In this document: in pieces, positions 52,517 through 60,365 of the stretch | Layout of the letters: each line of letters begins with the position of its first letter | How positions within the stretch are numbered: the first letter of the stretch is position 1 | Source: Flavobacterium sp. | GTDB taxonomy: Bacteria > Bacteroidota > Bacteroidia > Flavobacteriales > Flavobacteriaceae | Assembly (NCBI RefSeq): GCF_027531905.1 | Contig: NZ_JAPZSU010000026.1 | Location: 1 to 64,000, forward strand | DNA length: 64,000 bases | Direction: 5' to 3' | Notes under the pieces: generated by a model | The model's database searches: none | The model's input: the letters and a program-made list of their open reading frames with translations, nothing else | What the model was told of the DNA's origin: nothing | Made by a program: the position numbers and the translations under genes

Positions 52517-52614
52517 TATCTTTGAATAGGCTCATCTATACAAGTAAAGTACTTTATTATGTGCCATTGAGGCTTTTTGATGTGTACGCTAAAGGTATAT
52601 CCTTAGCTTTTTTT
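52517..52614 (+). other. Possible small RNA: -7-like element followed by a terminator
   Basis: In the 423-base gap between idi and msrB, TATCTTTG (52517-52524) resembles the Bacteroidota -7 box, and 64 bases on a short hairpin, GCTAA...TTAGC (52588-52607), is followed by T7 (52608-52614). A transcript of about 85 bases between them would be an uncatalogued small RNA. There is no clear -33 element. The remainder of the gap holds nothing I can identify. Confidence 0.25.
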
Positions 52615-52802
52615 ATTGCTATCAAAAGTATAACAAAGCATTTTAATCTTCAAAAGTATTGATTATTTTGAGATCCTGTTTCCATAAAATCATAATTTAC
52701 ATGAACAAAAGTTAAATGTATTACAAAACAATTCTAACTGTAAACCTCAAGTCAATTGACAACTTACTTGGTCTATACTTTTATTTTTTAAAACTAATAT
52801 AA

Positions 52803-53354
52803 ATGAAAAAACAACTCATTCTATTCCTTTCCCTACACAGCCTCCTTTTTCAGGCTTGCGGGCAAACCACCTCATCGAATTCTAAAACAGCTAAAACAAT
52901 ACGTATGAAAGAAGTCCTTCACAAACCCGAGAATCCCTATTATTCCAATACCGACACCAAAAAAATCACTATTTCCAATTCAGAATGGAAAAAAGTACTT
53001 TCACCCGATTTGTACGCCGTAGCACGTGAAGCCGATACCGAAAGAGCCTTCACAGGAGCGATGTGGAATTCTGAAAACAAAGGCACTTATTATTGCGCTG
53101 CCTGTGGTAACTTACTTTTCAAATCCAATCAAAAATTTGTAAGTAGTTGCGGTTGGCCAAGTTTTTTTGAACAAGAAAACAAAGAGAGTATCACTTTCAA
53201 ACCCGATAATTCGTATGGTATGCAGCGAATAGAAGCCAATTGCGGTCGCTGTGATAGTCACTTGGGTCACCTCTTTGATGACGGACCTGCTCCAACGGGA
53301 AAACGCTATTGTATGAATGCTATTTCTTTAGATTTTGTCCCTGATACTAAATAA
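52803..53354 (+). CDS. msrB: Peptide-methionine (R)-S-oxide reductase, lipoprotein
   Basis: Reduces Met-R-sulfoxide in proteins. A 183-residue protein with a type II signal (lipobox FQAC, Cys19). The zinc ligands are Cys98, Cys101, Cys147 and Cys150; the catalytic Cys170 lies in GKRYCMNAIS and the resolving Cys116 in SSCGWPS. It forms a pair with msrA 9 bases downstream. Both have export signals, so they probably repair envelope proteins. Confidence 0.96.
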   Translation: MKKQLILFLSLHSLLFQACGQTTSSNSKTAKTIRMKEVLHKPENPYYSNTDTKKITISNSEWKKVLSPDLYAVAREADTERAFTGAMWNSENKGTYYCAACGNLLFKSNQKFVSSCGWPSFFEQENKESITFKPDNSYGMQRIEANCGRCDSHLGHLFDDGPAPTGKRYCMNAISLDFVPDTK

Positions 53355-53363
53355 ACTCACGCT

Positions 53364-53984
53364 ATGAAAAAAATAATGCTCCTTAGTCTTTTGGCCACTA
53401 CTTTTGGTTTTGCTCAAAAGAAAACTGAAACAAACACAAATGCCCCAAAAACGGATACCATAGTACTAGCAGGCGGATGCTACTGGTGTGTCGAAGCGGT
53501 ATATGAAAACCTAATGGGGGTTGAGAAAGTAGTCTCTGGTTTTGCAGGAGGAACCGTTAAAAATCCCAGCTATGAAGCCGTTTCGTCAGGTGAGACTGGA
53601 GCAGCCGAAGTAGTTCAAATCACTTTCAACCCAGCCGTTACCAACCTAAATGAAATTTTCAAAGTGTTCTTTACTGTTCACGACCCAACTACATTGAATC
53701 GCCAAGGAGCTGATGTAGGCACTCAATATCGTTCTGCCATATTTTATAAAAATGAAGCTCAAAAAAAAGCGGGTCAGCAAATAATTCAAGCGCTAACAAA
53801 GGCAAAAGCTTTTGACCACCCAATAGTAACTACACTAGAACCTCTTACTGCTTTTTATAAAGCCAAAGACAGTGATCAAGATTATTACGAAAAAAACCAA
53901 TCTCAACCGTATTGCCAACTCGTGATACAACCCAAATTAGAGAAATTCGAAAAAGTCTTTAAAAACCGATTAAAGAGCCACTAA
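53364..53984 (+). CDS. msrA: Peptide-methionine (S)-S-oxide reductase, exported
   Basis: Reduces Met-S-sulfoxide. The 206-residue protein has a signal peptide (MLLSLLATTFGFAQ, about 1-18) and the active-site motif GGCYWCVEAVYENL with catalytic Cys39 and Cys42. GFAGGTVKNPSYEAVSSGET and YRSAIFY are family signatures. It follows msrB at 9 bases, giving an exported methionine-repair pair. Confidence 0.96.
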   Translation: MKKIMLLSLLATTFGFAQKKTETNTNAPKTDTIVLAGGCYWCVEAVYENLMGVEKVVSGFAGGTVKNPSYEAVSSGETGAAEVVQITFNPAVTNLNEIFKVFFTVHDPTTLNRQGADVGTQYRSAIFYKNEAQKKAGQQIIQALTKAKAFDHPIVTTLEPLTAFYKAKDSDQDYYEKNQSQPYCQLVIQPKLEKFEKVFKNRLKSH

Positions 53985-53991
53985 ATAACTT

Positions 53992-54339
53992 TTATAGGGT
54001 ATCAATTCCGAAATCTTTCATTAAATCCAATCCGTAGTTTCTTAAAGCATCAATAATTTCAATTGATTTTATTCCTCTTTCAGTAATGGAGTATTCAACT
54101 CTTGGAGGAACTTCAGGGAACACTTCTTTGGTCACAAAACCATCTTCTACTAATTCCTTTAATGCCTTTGACAGCATTCTATCCGATGCATGTGAAAGGC
54201 TTTTTTGCAATTCATTAAAACGCCATTTTTTGTCTTTTAAGCGCCATAAAATAGGCATCTTATAAGTGCCTCCTATTTTATTCATTGCGAATTCTACAGG
54301 AGTATGAAACAAACGTTTGTCTTTAACGAAATCTGGCAT
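53992..54339 (-). CDS. HxlR-family transcriptional regulator
   Basis: A 115-residue winged-helix regulator with the HxlR core: FAMNKIGGTYKMPILWRLKD, RFNELQKSLSHASDRMLSKA, and EYSITERGIKSIEII. It is divergent from the SDR/dinucleotide-binding gene pair, with a palindrome between them, so it likely controls these two genes. Inducing signal unknown (often electrophiles or quinones in this family). Confidence 0.9.
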   Translation of the reverse strand: MPDFVKDKRLFHTPVEFAMNKIGGTYKMPILWRLKDKKWRFNELQKSLSHASDRMLSKALKELVEDGFVTKEVFPEVPPRVEYSITERGIKSIEIIDALRNYGLDLMKDFGIDTL

Positions 54340-54363
54340 ACTTACATTTTTGTTAGTTGCTTA

Positions 54364-54411
54364 CAAAGATACGTAGATATTGTTCACAACAAAAACCTAA
54401 AATAAATTTGC
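54364..54411. promoter_or_regulatory. Divergent promoters and candidate HxlR operator
   Basis: Plus strand: TTG (54380-54382), N20, TAAATTTGC (54403-54411) for the SDR gene. Minus strand: TATCTTTG (54364-54371) for hxlR with TTG about 18 bases upstream near 54390. Between the -7 elements lies TTGTTCACAACAA (54380-54392), a 5-bp inverted repeat covering both -33 elements. A bound regulator would block both promoters. Confidence 0.6.
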
Positions 54412-54444
54412 ATTATAAATTTTTAAAAATAAAAAAATGAAGAA

Positions 54445-55101
54445 ATGAAGAAATTAATAACAATAATTGGTGCAGGACCAGGAATAAGTCAAGGTGTAGC
54501 AGAAAAATTCGGAAGCGAAGGTTTTAAAATAGCATTAATTGCAAGAACAGAAGAAAAGTTACAACAACAAGTGATGGATTTGGCAAAAAAAGGTATTGAT
54601 GCAACCTATGCCATTGCTGATGTTGGAAATGAGGAGAGTTTAAAAAATGCTATACTCCAAATTAAAGAAAAAGAAGGACATGCAGAAGTAATTTTATACA
54701 ATGCAGCTGCAGTATCAGTAATGGATATATTAGACCAAAATTGGGAAATCATTAAAAATGAAATGGACATCAATGTTGGTGGATACTTTAATTTGATGAA
54801 AATGGTAGTACCCTATTGTTTAAAAGAAAACAAAGGCAAATTATTTGTAACCAATGGAGGTTTTGCGTTAGGTGGTGATGATCAATGGACTTCATTAAGT
54901 GTTGGTAAAGCTGCCTTGAGAAATTTAGTTCAGGCATTTCAAAAAAAGACTATAGGAACAAACGTTCATATTGCACAATTGACGGTTTGTGGATTTGTAA
55001 ATTCTGAAGATGAAAAATACAGTCCAAAAGCCATTGCAGAACAATATTGGAAATTATACAACCAAACCAAAGACAATTTTGAAGGAGAAATTATTTATTA
55101 A
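54445..55101 (+). CDS. SDR-family NAD(P)-dependent oxidoreductase, atypical
   Basis: A 218-residue Rossmann-fold protein with IIGAGPGISQGVAEKFG (cofactor-binding, about 7-22) and YNAAA in the place of the NNAG motif. At the catalytic YxxxK position the sequence reads SLSVGKAALRNL: the Lys is present but Leu replaces the Tyr, so the catalysis is likely altered or lost. It is followed by the dinucleotide-binding gene after 18 bases; both are probably regulated by HxlR. Confidence 0.88.
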   Translation: MKKLITIIGAGPGISQGVAEKFGSEGFKIALIARTEEKLQQQVMDLAKKGIDATYAIADVGNEESLKNAILQIKEKEGHAEVILYNAAAVSVMDILDQNWEIIKNEMDINVGGYFNLMKMVVPYCLKENKGKLFVTNGGFALGGDDQWTSLSVGKAALRNLVQAFQKKTIGTNVHIAQLTVCGFVNSEDEKYSPKAIAEQYWKLYNQTKDNFEGEIIY

Positions 55102-55119
55102 TATTAAAAAACACACCTC

Positions 55120-55752
55120 ATGAAATTAGCATTTATAGGCATCGGCAATGTGGGTTTTGCCATCGCCAATAATCTTCAAAAAAAAGGACACGACATTATT
55201 ATCGCCAACAACGATGAAAATTCGGAAACTGTAAAAAAAGCATTGAAACAAAATGCTAACTTCTCTGTAAAGAGTACTCAAGAAGCTATTGATGAAGCTG
55301 AAATGGTATTTTTAGCTACACCATTCCAAGTCAATGAAGAAATCCTAAGAAGTTTGAAATTCAACAGAAAAACATTAGTAGATTGCACGAACCCAGTTGG
55401 GATTGGAATATCTCACGGATTAAAAAGTGAAATTTCAGGGAGTGAAAAAGTACAAGAATGGACTCCAGATGCCAAAGTAGTAAAGGCATTTACAATTTAT
55501 GGCTTTGAAAACTTTATTGATAGTTCTTATCCCAATTATACTGTAAAACCTGTGATGATGATTGCAGGAAATGATGCAGAAGCAAAAAACAGTGTTTCTA
55601 AAATCAATTCCGATATGGGTTACGACACTTTAGATACCGGTAAATTAGACCAAGCCTTACATTTAGAACACATGACTTTGCTTTGGGTAAAAATGGTTCG
55701 AAGAGATGGACATCACCCTAACTTTGTTTGGGCCTATTTGGAAAAGCAATAA
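55120..55752 (+). CDS. NAD(P)-binding protein, F420-dependent-NADP-reductase-like
   Basis: A 210-residue Rossmann protein starting MKLAFIGIGNVGFAIANNLQKKG, with the GxGxxG motif, and MVFLATPF and VDCTNPVGIGIS segments typical of the FNO/reductase family. Coenzyme F420 is not expected in flavobacteria, so the real cofactor partner is uncertain. It ends the two-gene operon with the SDR. Confidence 0.85.
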   Translation: MKLAFIGIGNVGFAIANNLQKKGHDIIIANNDENSETVKKALKQNANFSVKSTQEAIDEAEMVFLATPFQVNEEILRSLKFNRKTLVDCTNPVGIGISHGLKSEISGSEKVQEWTPDAKVVKAFTIYGFENFIDSSYPNYTVKPVMMIAGNDAEAKNSVSKINSDMGYDTLDTGKLDQALHLEHMTLLWVKMVRRDGHHPNFVWAYLEKQ

Positions 55753-55917
55753 GTTATATTAAAACAGCAAAAGACAGCACCCTAATAAAATAGATTTGTT
55801 CCAATTAAAAAAACATTTCATTTTTTGCACCATGCAGTTATCTGAAAAGCTAATCTATTTTTTTTCATAGGAAGGTTTCACTTTTACTATATTTGTTAGT
55901 AACCGAAAATCAAATTC

Positions 55918-57225
55918 ATGAAAAAAACAACAATTACTTCCTGCCTTTTGCTGATGGCATTGTGCAGTACCGCCCAAAACCAAGCATTAAAAACTAAAGT
56001 CGCACAAAAAGCAGCCAGTCTAGAATCAAAAGTAGTAAACTGGCGCCGCGACTTTCATCAAAATCCAGAATTAGGCAATCGAGAGTTTAAAACTTCAGAA
56101 AAAATAGCGGCCCATTTGCGTTCACTAGGCATAGAAGTGCAAACCGGAGTAGCAAAAACAGGAGTTGTTGGCATTCTAAAAGGAGGAAAACCAGGACCTG
56201 TTGTAGCACTAAGAGCAGATATGGATGCACTCCCCGTAAAAGAACGAGTGAATTTACCCTTTACTTCCAAAGTTACAGGAGAATATAATGGACAAGCTGT
56301 GGGGGTAATGCATGCATGCGGCCATGACACCCACGTAGCCATGTTAATGGGAACAGCTGAAATTCTAGCCTCGATAAAAAATGAAATTAAAGGAACTGTA
56401 AAATTCATTTTCCAACCTGCGGAAGAAGGTCCGCCAGAAGGCGAAGAAGGAGGTGCGGAGTTAATGGTAAAAGAAGGTGTTCTGACTAACCCAAAAGTAG
56501 AGGTTATTTTTGGTCTTCATATTAATGCACAAACCGAAGTCGGCCAAATCAAATACCGTCCAAAAGGAACTATGGCGTCCTCAGATTGGTTTACCATACA
56601 AGTCAACGGTAAGCAATCCCACGGTGCTTATCCCTGGCAATCTGTTGACCCTATCGTTACCGCATCACAAATTGTTCTCGGCTTACAAACTATTGTAAGT
56701 CGCAATGTGAATTTAACCCAAAATGCAGCTGTGGTTAGCGTTGGACAAATTAATGGAGGCGTTCGAAGCAATATCATCCCTGAGTCGTTGACGCTGAGTG
56801 GTACGATTCGAACGTTGGATTCCCAATCTCAAGACTTTATTCATGGTAGAATCAAAACCATCGCTACCAATATAGCCGAAAGTGCTGGAGCTACTTCAGA
56901 AGTTACCATTACCAAAAAAACATTAATTACTTACAATGAACCCACGCTTACAGAACAAATGCTTCCAACTTTGCAAGCAGCCGCAGGAAAAGACAACGTT
57001 CATTTAACCGAGGCAGTTACTGGAGCCGAAGACTTTTCTTTTTATCAAGCCAAAATTCCTGGATTGTTTTATTTTATTGGAGGAATGCCCAAAGGAAAAA
57101 AAGCCAGTGAAATGCCTTCACATCATACTCCTGACTTTTATATAGACGAAGGCAGCTTTGTTTTGGGGATGACAAGTATGGCAGCTTTGACTTTGGACTA
57201 TATGGAAATGAATGCTAAAAAGTAA
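55918..57225 (+). CDS. M20 family amidohydrolase, secreted
   Basis: A 435-residue metallo-amidohydrolase with a signal peptide (CLLLMALCSTAQ). Motifs: RADMDALPVKER, GVMHACGHDTHVAMLMG (metal His/Asp), FIFQPAEEGPPEGEEGG, and TGAEDFSFYQAKIPGLF near the C-terminus. It hydrolyses N-acyl amino acids or peptides in the periplasm. -7 element TATATTTG lies at 55888-55895, 22 bases before the ATG. The next gene follows after 3 bases. Confidence 0.94.
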   Translation: MKKTTITSCLLLMALCSTAQNQALKTKVAQKAASLESKVVNWRRDFHQNPELGNREFKTSEKIAAHLRSLGIEVQTGVAKTGVVGILKGGKPGPVVALRADMDALPVKERVNLPFTSKVTGEYNGQAVGVMHACGHDTHVAMLMGTAEILASIKNEIKGTVKFIFQPAEEGPPEGEEGGAELMVKEGVLTNPKVEVIFGLHINAQTEVGQIKYRPKGTMASSDWFTIQVNGKQSHGAYPWQSVDPIVTASQIVLGLQTIVSRNVNLTQNAAVVSVGQINGGVRSNIIPESLTLSGTIRTLDSQSQDFIHGRIKTIATNIAESAGATSEVTITKKTLITYNEPTLTEQMLPTLQAAAGKDNVHLTEAVTGAEDFSFYQAKIPGLFYFIGGMPKGKKASEMPSHHTPDFYIDEGSFVLGMTSMAALTLDYMEMNAKK

Positions 57226-57228
57226 TAC

Positions 57229-57702
57229 ATGAAAACCTATCTATTCTCCATTTATATTATTTGCAATTTTTTATTCGGAACAACCGTGATTGCTCAAGAA
57301 AAAAAAGTAGCGCCAACTTCACAAGAGTTGTACAATGAAATTGCGACTATGGACACTCAACTTTTTGAGGCCTTCAACGCAAAAGACATGTCCAAATTTA
57401 AACCATTGTTTACCGAAGACTTAGAATGGTACCAAGACAATGGTGGTTTATTGTCGTATGACACTGTTTTTGCCAATTTTGAAAAAATGTTCAAAAACGA
57501 AAACAAACTTACTCGAACGCTAGTAAAAGGAAGCCTTGAAGTACATCCTATAAAAGATTTTGGAGCCATCGAAGTAGCTCAACATCAATTCCGACATATC
57601 GAAAACGGAAAAGAAGAAGTTGGCACCTTTAAATTTGTTGCCATTTGAAAAAAAATAGGCAATCAATGGAAAGTTTCACGAATGATAAGTTATGACCATT
57701 AA
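57229..57702 (+). pseudogene. NTF2-like (DUF4440-type) secreted protein with in-frame TGA
   Basis: The open frame gives 139 residues: signal peptide (MKTYLFSIYIICNFLFGTTV), then a SnoaL/DUF4440-type domain (LFEAFNAKDMSKFKPLFTED, HQFRHIENGKEEVGTFKFVAI). The frame stops at TGA (57646-57648) but continues in frame KKIGNQWKVSRMISYDH to a TAA at 57700-57702. Homologues have Trp (TGG) at the TGA position in IW..., so one substitution seems to have cut off the last 18 codons, including the conserved KVSRxISYDH strand. The protein may be truncated and unstable. It lies 3 bases after the M20 gene. Confidence 0.6.
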
Positions 57703-57750
57703 AATGTATTTTTCACAAATCAATTTTAATCCTATTCAGGGCGTGCCACC

Positions 57751-57801
57751 ATAAAAAAAAGAGGCCAACTCATGCTAGTGGTGAGTCGGCCTCTTTTTTT
57801 T
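57751..57801. terminator. Bidirectional terminator after the NTF2-like gene
   Basis: GAGGCCAACTCA (57761-57772) pairs with TGAGTCGGCCTC (57782-57793) with one mismatch, bounded by A8 and T8. It ends the M20/NTF2 operon and lies directly against element copy 4. Confidence 0.85.
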
Positions 57802-57805
57802 ATAC

Positions 57806-57853
57806 TGTCGGGCTATCCGCTCCGCAATGGCGGATTGCTCCTATCCCTCACGC
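57806..57853 (-). repeat. Structured intergenic element, copy 4
   Basis: On the minus strand: GCGTGAGGGATAGGAGCAAT, CC box, hairpin CCGCCATTGCGG, then AGCGGATAGCCCGACA. Its flanks match copy 3 (GCATGAGGGATGGGAGC... AGCGTACAGCCCGA). The following 57854-58034 is A/T-rich with degenerate inverted repeats around GATTTTTGATT and no gene. Confidence 0.65.
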
Positions 57854-58034
57854 ATTAAATTAAAAGATTTTAGATTAATGATTAACGATTCTTGATTTAA
57901 GATTTTTGTGCTAGTGAATAAAATTACTTGTTTTGCAGCATTTTACACCTCTGCAATCAAAAATCGTTAAGCAAAAATCAGCAATCATTTAATCCTTAAC
58001 TTAATGACATTGCCCTCACACAGCTATCCAAAAG

Positions 58035-59597
58035 TTAATTTTTCAATACCTCCGCAATCTTCTGTGCACATTTCTCGCCATCAATCGCTGCCGAAATAAT
58101 GCCTCCTGCATAACCCGCTCCTTCGCCACAAGGATACAATCCTTTGATTTGAAGATGCTCTAAGGTGTAATTGTCTCTTGGAATTCGAACTGGGGAAGAG
58201 GTTCTAGATTCAGGTGCGTGCAAAATCGCTTCGTTGGTAGCATAGCCTTTCATCGATTTTCCGAATTCTGAAAATCCTTGACGCATAATTTGAGTTAAAA
58301 ATCCTGGAAAAACTTGTCCCAATTCTACTGATGTTGTTCCTGGAACATAGGATGTCTTAGGAATATCAGAGGACGTTTTGCTTTGGGTAAAATCGACTAA
58401 ACGTTGTGCTGGCACTTTTTGCGTTTGTCCCGCCAATTGCCATGCTTTTTGTTCAATGCTTTTTTGAAACTCCATTCCAGCAAGTGCTCCAAATTTTTCA
58501 AATGGTTTAAAATCCTCCAATTTCAATTCGACTACAATTCCTGAATTGGCCGTATGCTGATCTCTTTTAGAAGGCGACCAACCATTGGTAACTACTTCAC
58601 CTGGACTGGTAGCACAAGGTGCAATTACACCTCCCGGACACATACAAAATGAATACATCCCGCGACCATTCACTTGTTTTACTATTGAATACGGCGCTGG
58701 TGGTAAATGTTCCCCTCGATAATCACAACTGTATTGAATACTATCAATCAAAGACTGCGGATGTTCGGCTCTTACACCAAGCGCAAAAGGTTTGGCTTCA
58801 ATTAAAACTTTCTTTTTATCCAACAACTCGAAAATATCACGAGCAGAATGTCCAGTAGCTAAAATTAATTTATTGGCAGAAATGACTTCACCATTTTGAG
58901 TTGTCACTCCTTGGACTTCATTGTTTTTTATACTAATATCCGTAACTCTAGTTTCAAAAAGGACTTTACCACCGCATTCAATTATTTTTTCTCGAATATC
59001 TTGAATGATTTGCGGTAATTTATTAGTTCCAATGTGTGGATGAGCGTCGACCAAAATATCAGGTGTTGCTCCAAAAGCTACCAATAATTCTAATATTCTA
59101 TTTACGTCACCTCTTTTTTTGGAACGTGTGTATAATTTCCCATCCGAATACGTTCCTGCCCCTCCCTCACCAAAACAATAATTCGAATCTTCGTTTACTA
59201 TATGGTCTCTGTTGATGGCTTTCAAATCCCTACGTCGGCCGCGAACATCTTTTCCGCGTTCAATAACTATAGGTCTCAAACCCATTTCTATCAATTGAAG
59301 TGCCGCAAAAAGTCCAGCAGGTCCAGCACCTACTACAATCACTTCTTGTGCATTCGCTACGTTTTGATAGTCTGGCAAAGCTATTTTTTGTGCTAAAAAA
59401 GGCTCTCCTTTTAAGTAAACCATCACTTTTAAATTGATTTTGACAGCTTTTTGACGCGCATCAATAGAACGTTTTACAATAGTTACATGCTGAATTTCTT
59501 TGACCGAAATTTTTAATTGTCGAGACAAATAATCGTTTAGTAACGTTTCGTTAGCAGCAATTTCTGGAGCAACTTGTAATAGGAGTTCTTGTGGCAT
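58035..59597 (-). CDS. NAD(P)/FAD-dependent oxidoreductase (COG2509-like)
   Basis: A 520-residue flavoprotein from the ATG at 59597 (a further ATG at 59615 would add MKYSDT). It has the FAD motif VVGAGPAGLFAALQLIEMG (about 85-105), a YCFGEGGAGTYSDGKLYTRS block, VNGRGMYSFCMCPGGVIAP and GLYPCGEGAGYAGGIISAAI near the C-terminus, matching the uncharacterised FAD-dependent dehydrogenase family. Substrate unknown. The upstream intergenic region (59616-60046) has degenerate flavobacterial repeats. Confidence 0.9.
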   Translation of the reverse strand: MPQELLLQVAPEIAANETLLNDYLSRQLKISVKEIQHVTIVKRSIDARQKAVKINLKVMVYLKGEPFLAQKIALPDYQNVANAQEVIVVGAGPAGLFAALQLIEMGLRPIVIERGKDVRGRRRDLKAINRDHIVNEDSNYCFGEGGAGTYSDGKLYTRSKKRGDVNRILELLVAFGATPDILVDAHPHIGTNKLPQIIQDIREKIIECGGKVLFETRVTDISIKNNEVQGVTTQNGEVISANKLILATGHSARDIFELLDKKKVLIEAKPFALGVRAEHPQSLIDSIQYSCDYRGEHLPPAPYSIVKQVNGRGMYSFCMCPGGVIAPCATSPGEVVTNGWSPSKRDQHTANSGIVVELKLEDFKPFEKFGALAGMEFQKSIEQKAWQLAGQTQKVPAQRLVDFTQSKTSSDIPKTSYVPGTTSVELGQVFPGFLTQIMRQGFSEFGKSMKGYATNEAILHAPESRTSSPVRIPRDNYTLEHLQIKGLYPCGEGAGYAGGIISAAIDGEKCAQKIAEVLKN

Positions 59598-59615
59598 GGT
59601 ATCTGAATACTTCAA

Positions 59616-60046
59616 TTTTTAGAGTAAACCATCTTTGTTTACTCAGGCTACAAAAGTACTATTTTGAAATCAATTTTGAGAATAAGAATAAAAAACGACA
59701 AGAGGTCTTCAAAAAAATAAAACCTATAAGTCATTGAAGTGTTTAGTTGAAACGGAGTGTTTGTGTTTAAGACATATATAGGCATATAAGCTTTACTAGA
59801 GATTTATAGCAAGGGACGCAAAGGGTTACGCAGAAGGCACCAAAAAACAGACAACAGATAAGTTATGAAAGTTTTAATAAAACGAAGTGTGTGTTTAGAC
59901 CATATAAGGAATTTATGAACATAGAAGTTATGTGATGAGATCCTTTGTAATCCTTTAATCTGTAGCTTTTGACTTTTTTATCAGTAATAAACAAAGATTT
60001 TCATTATAAGTCTTTGTAGTTTTGCAAACTAGTTAAATCAAATACT
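59616..60046. other. Intergenic region with degenerate repeats
   Basis: It carries segments such as GTTTAGTTGAAACGGAGTG and TTTTAATAAAACGAAGTGTG, each followed by GTTTAnnnCATATA-type sequence (about 59740-59790 and 59865-59910), which look like two diverged copies of one repeat, and AGCAAGGGACGCAAAGGGTT at about 59809. No gene is supported. Confidence 0.4.
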
Positions 60047-60286
60047 ATGTCTAGAAAAATCAAACTCATTTGGGATTTTCGCGGTCCCGCCTCTGCCAAA
60101 ACCGCCGAGCACCACGAAATTCATCTAAAGGAATATATAAAAATTGAAAAAATACCCCTTGAAATCACAGGATTTAAAACATTCGGAGAAATGCACGCCA
60201 TTGCCTTTATGGTAGTGGAAGAGGAAGATATGATTACAGTACGGGATGCTTTGAAACCCCACCGAGGTGAAGTTTATGAAAACTAA
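60047..60286 (+). CDS. Conserved small hypothetical protein
   Basis: A 79-residue protein with alpha/beta character (KIKLIWDFRGPASAKTAEHH, EITGFKTFGEMHAIAFMVVE). Two His residues in EHHEIHLKEY could bind metal. Similar proteins occur in Flavobacteriaceae, with no known function. It is convergent with recQ; an inverted repeat lies between them. Confidence 0.75.
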   Translation: MSRKIKLIWDFRGPASAKTAEHHEIHLKEYIKIEKIPLEITGFKTFGEMHAIAFMVVEEEDMITVRDALKPHRGEVYEN

Positions 60287-60288
60287 AT

Positions 60289-60356
60289 TCCAAAAACGAA
60301 AATTCCAAATTCCAATAACTAACAATCATTGGAATTTGGAATTTAAATTTTTGGAA
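60289..60356. terminator. Long inverted repeat acting as bidirectional terminator
   Basis: TTCCAAAAACGAAAATTCC... (60289-60316) and its near-complement ending TTTAAATTTTTGGAA (60328-60356) form a long A/T-rich stem with an 11-base loop. It lies between the convergent small gene and recQ stops. Its CCAAATTCCAA core is a repeat type I associate with flavobacteria. Confidence 0.6.
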
Positions 60357-60365
60357 CTTGAAAAT

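Noticed and set aside
52474..52662. 62-residue plus-strand ORF in the idi-msrB gap
   Set aside because: The sequence is not protein-like and runs through the terminator-like hairpin.
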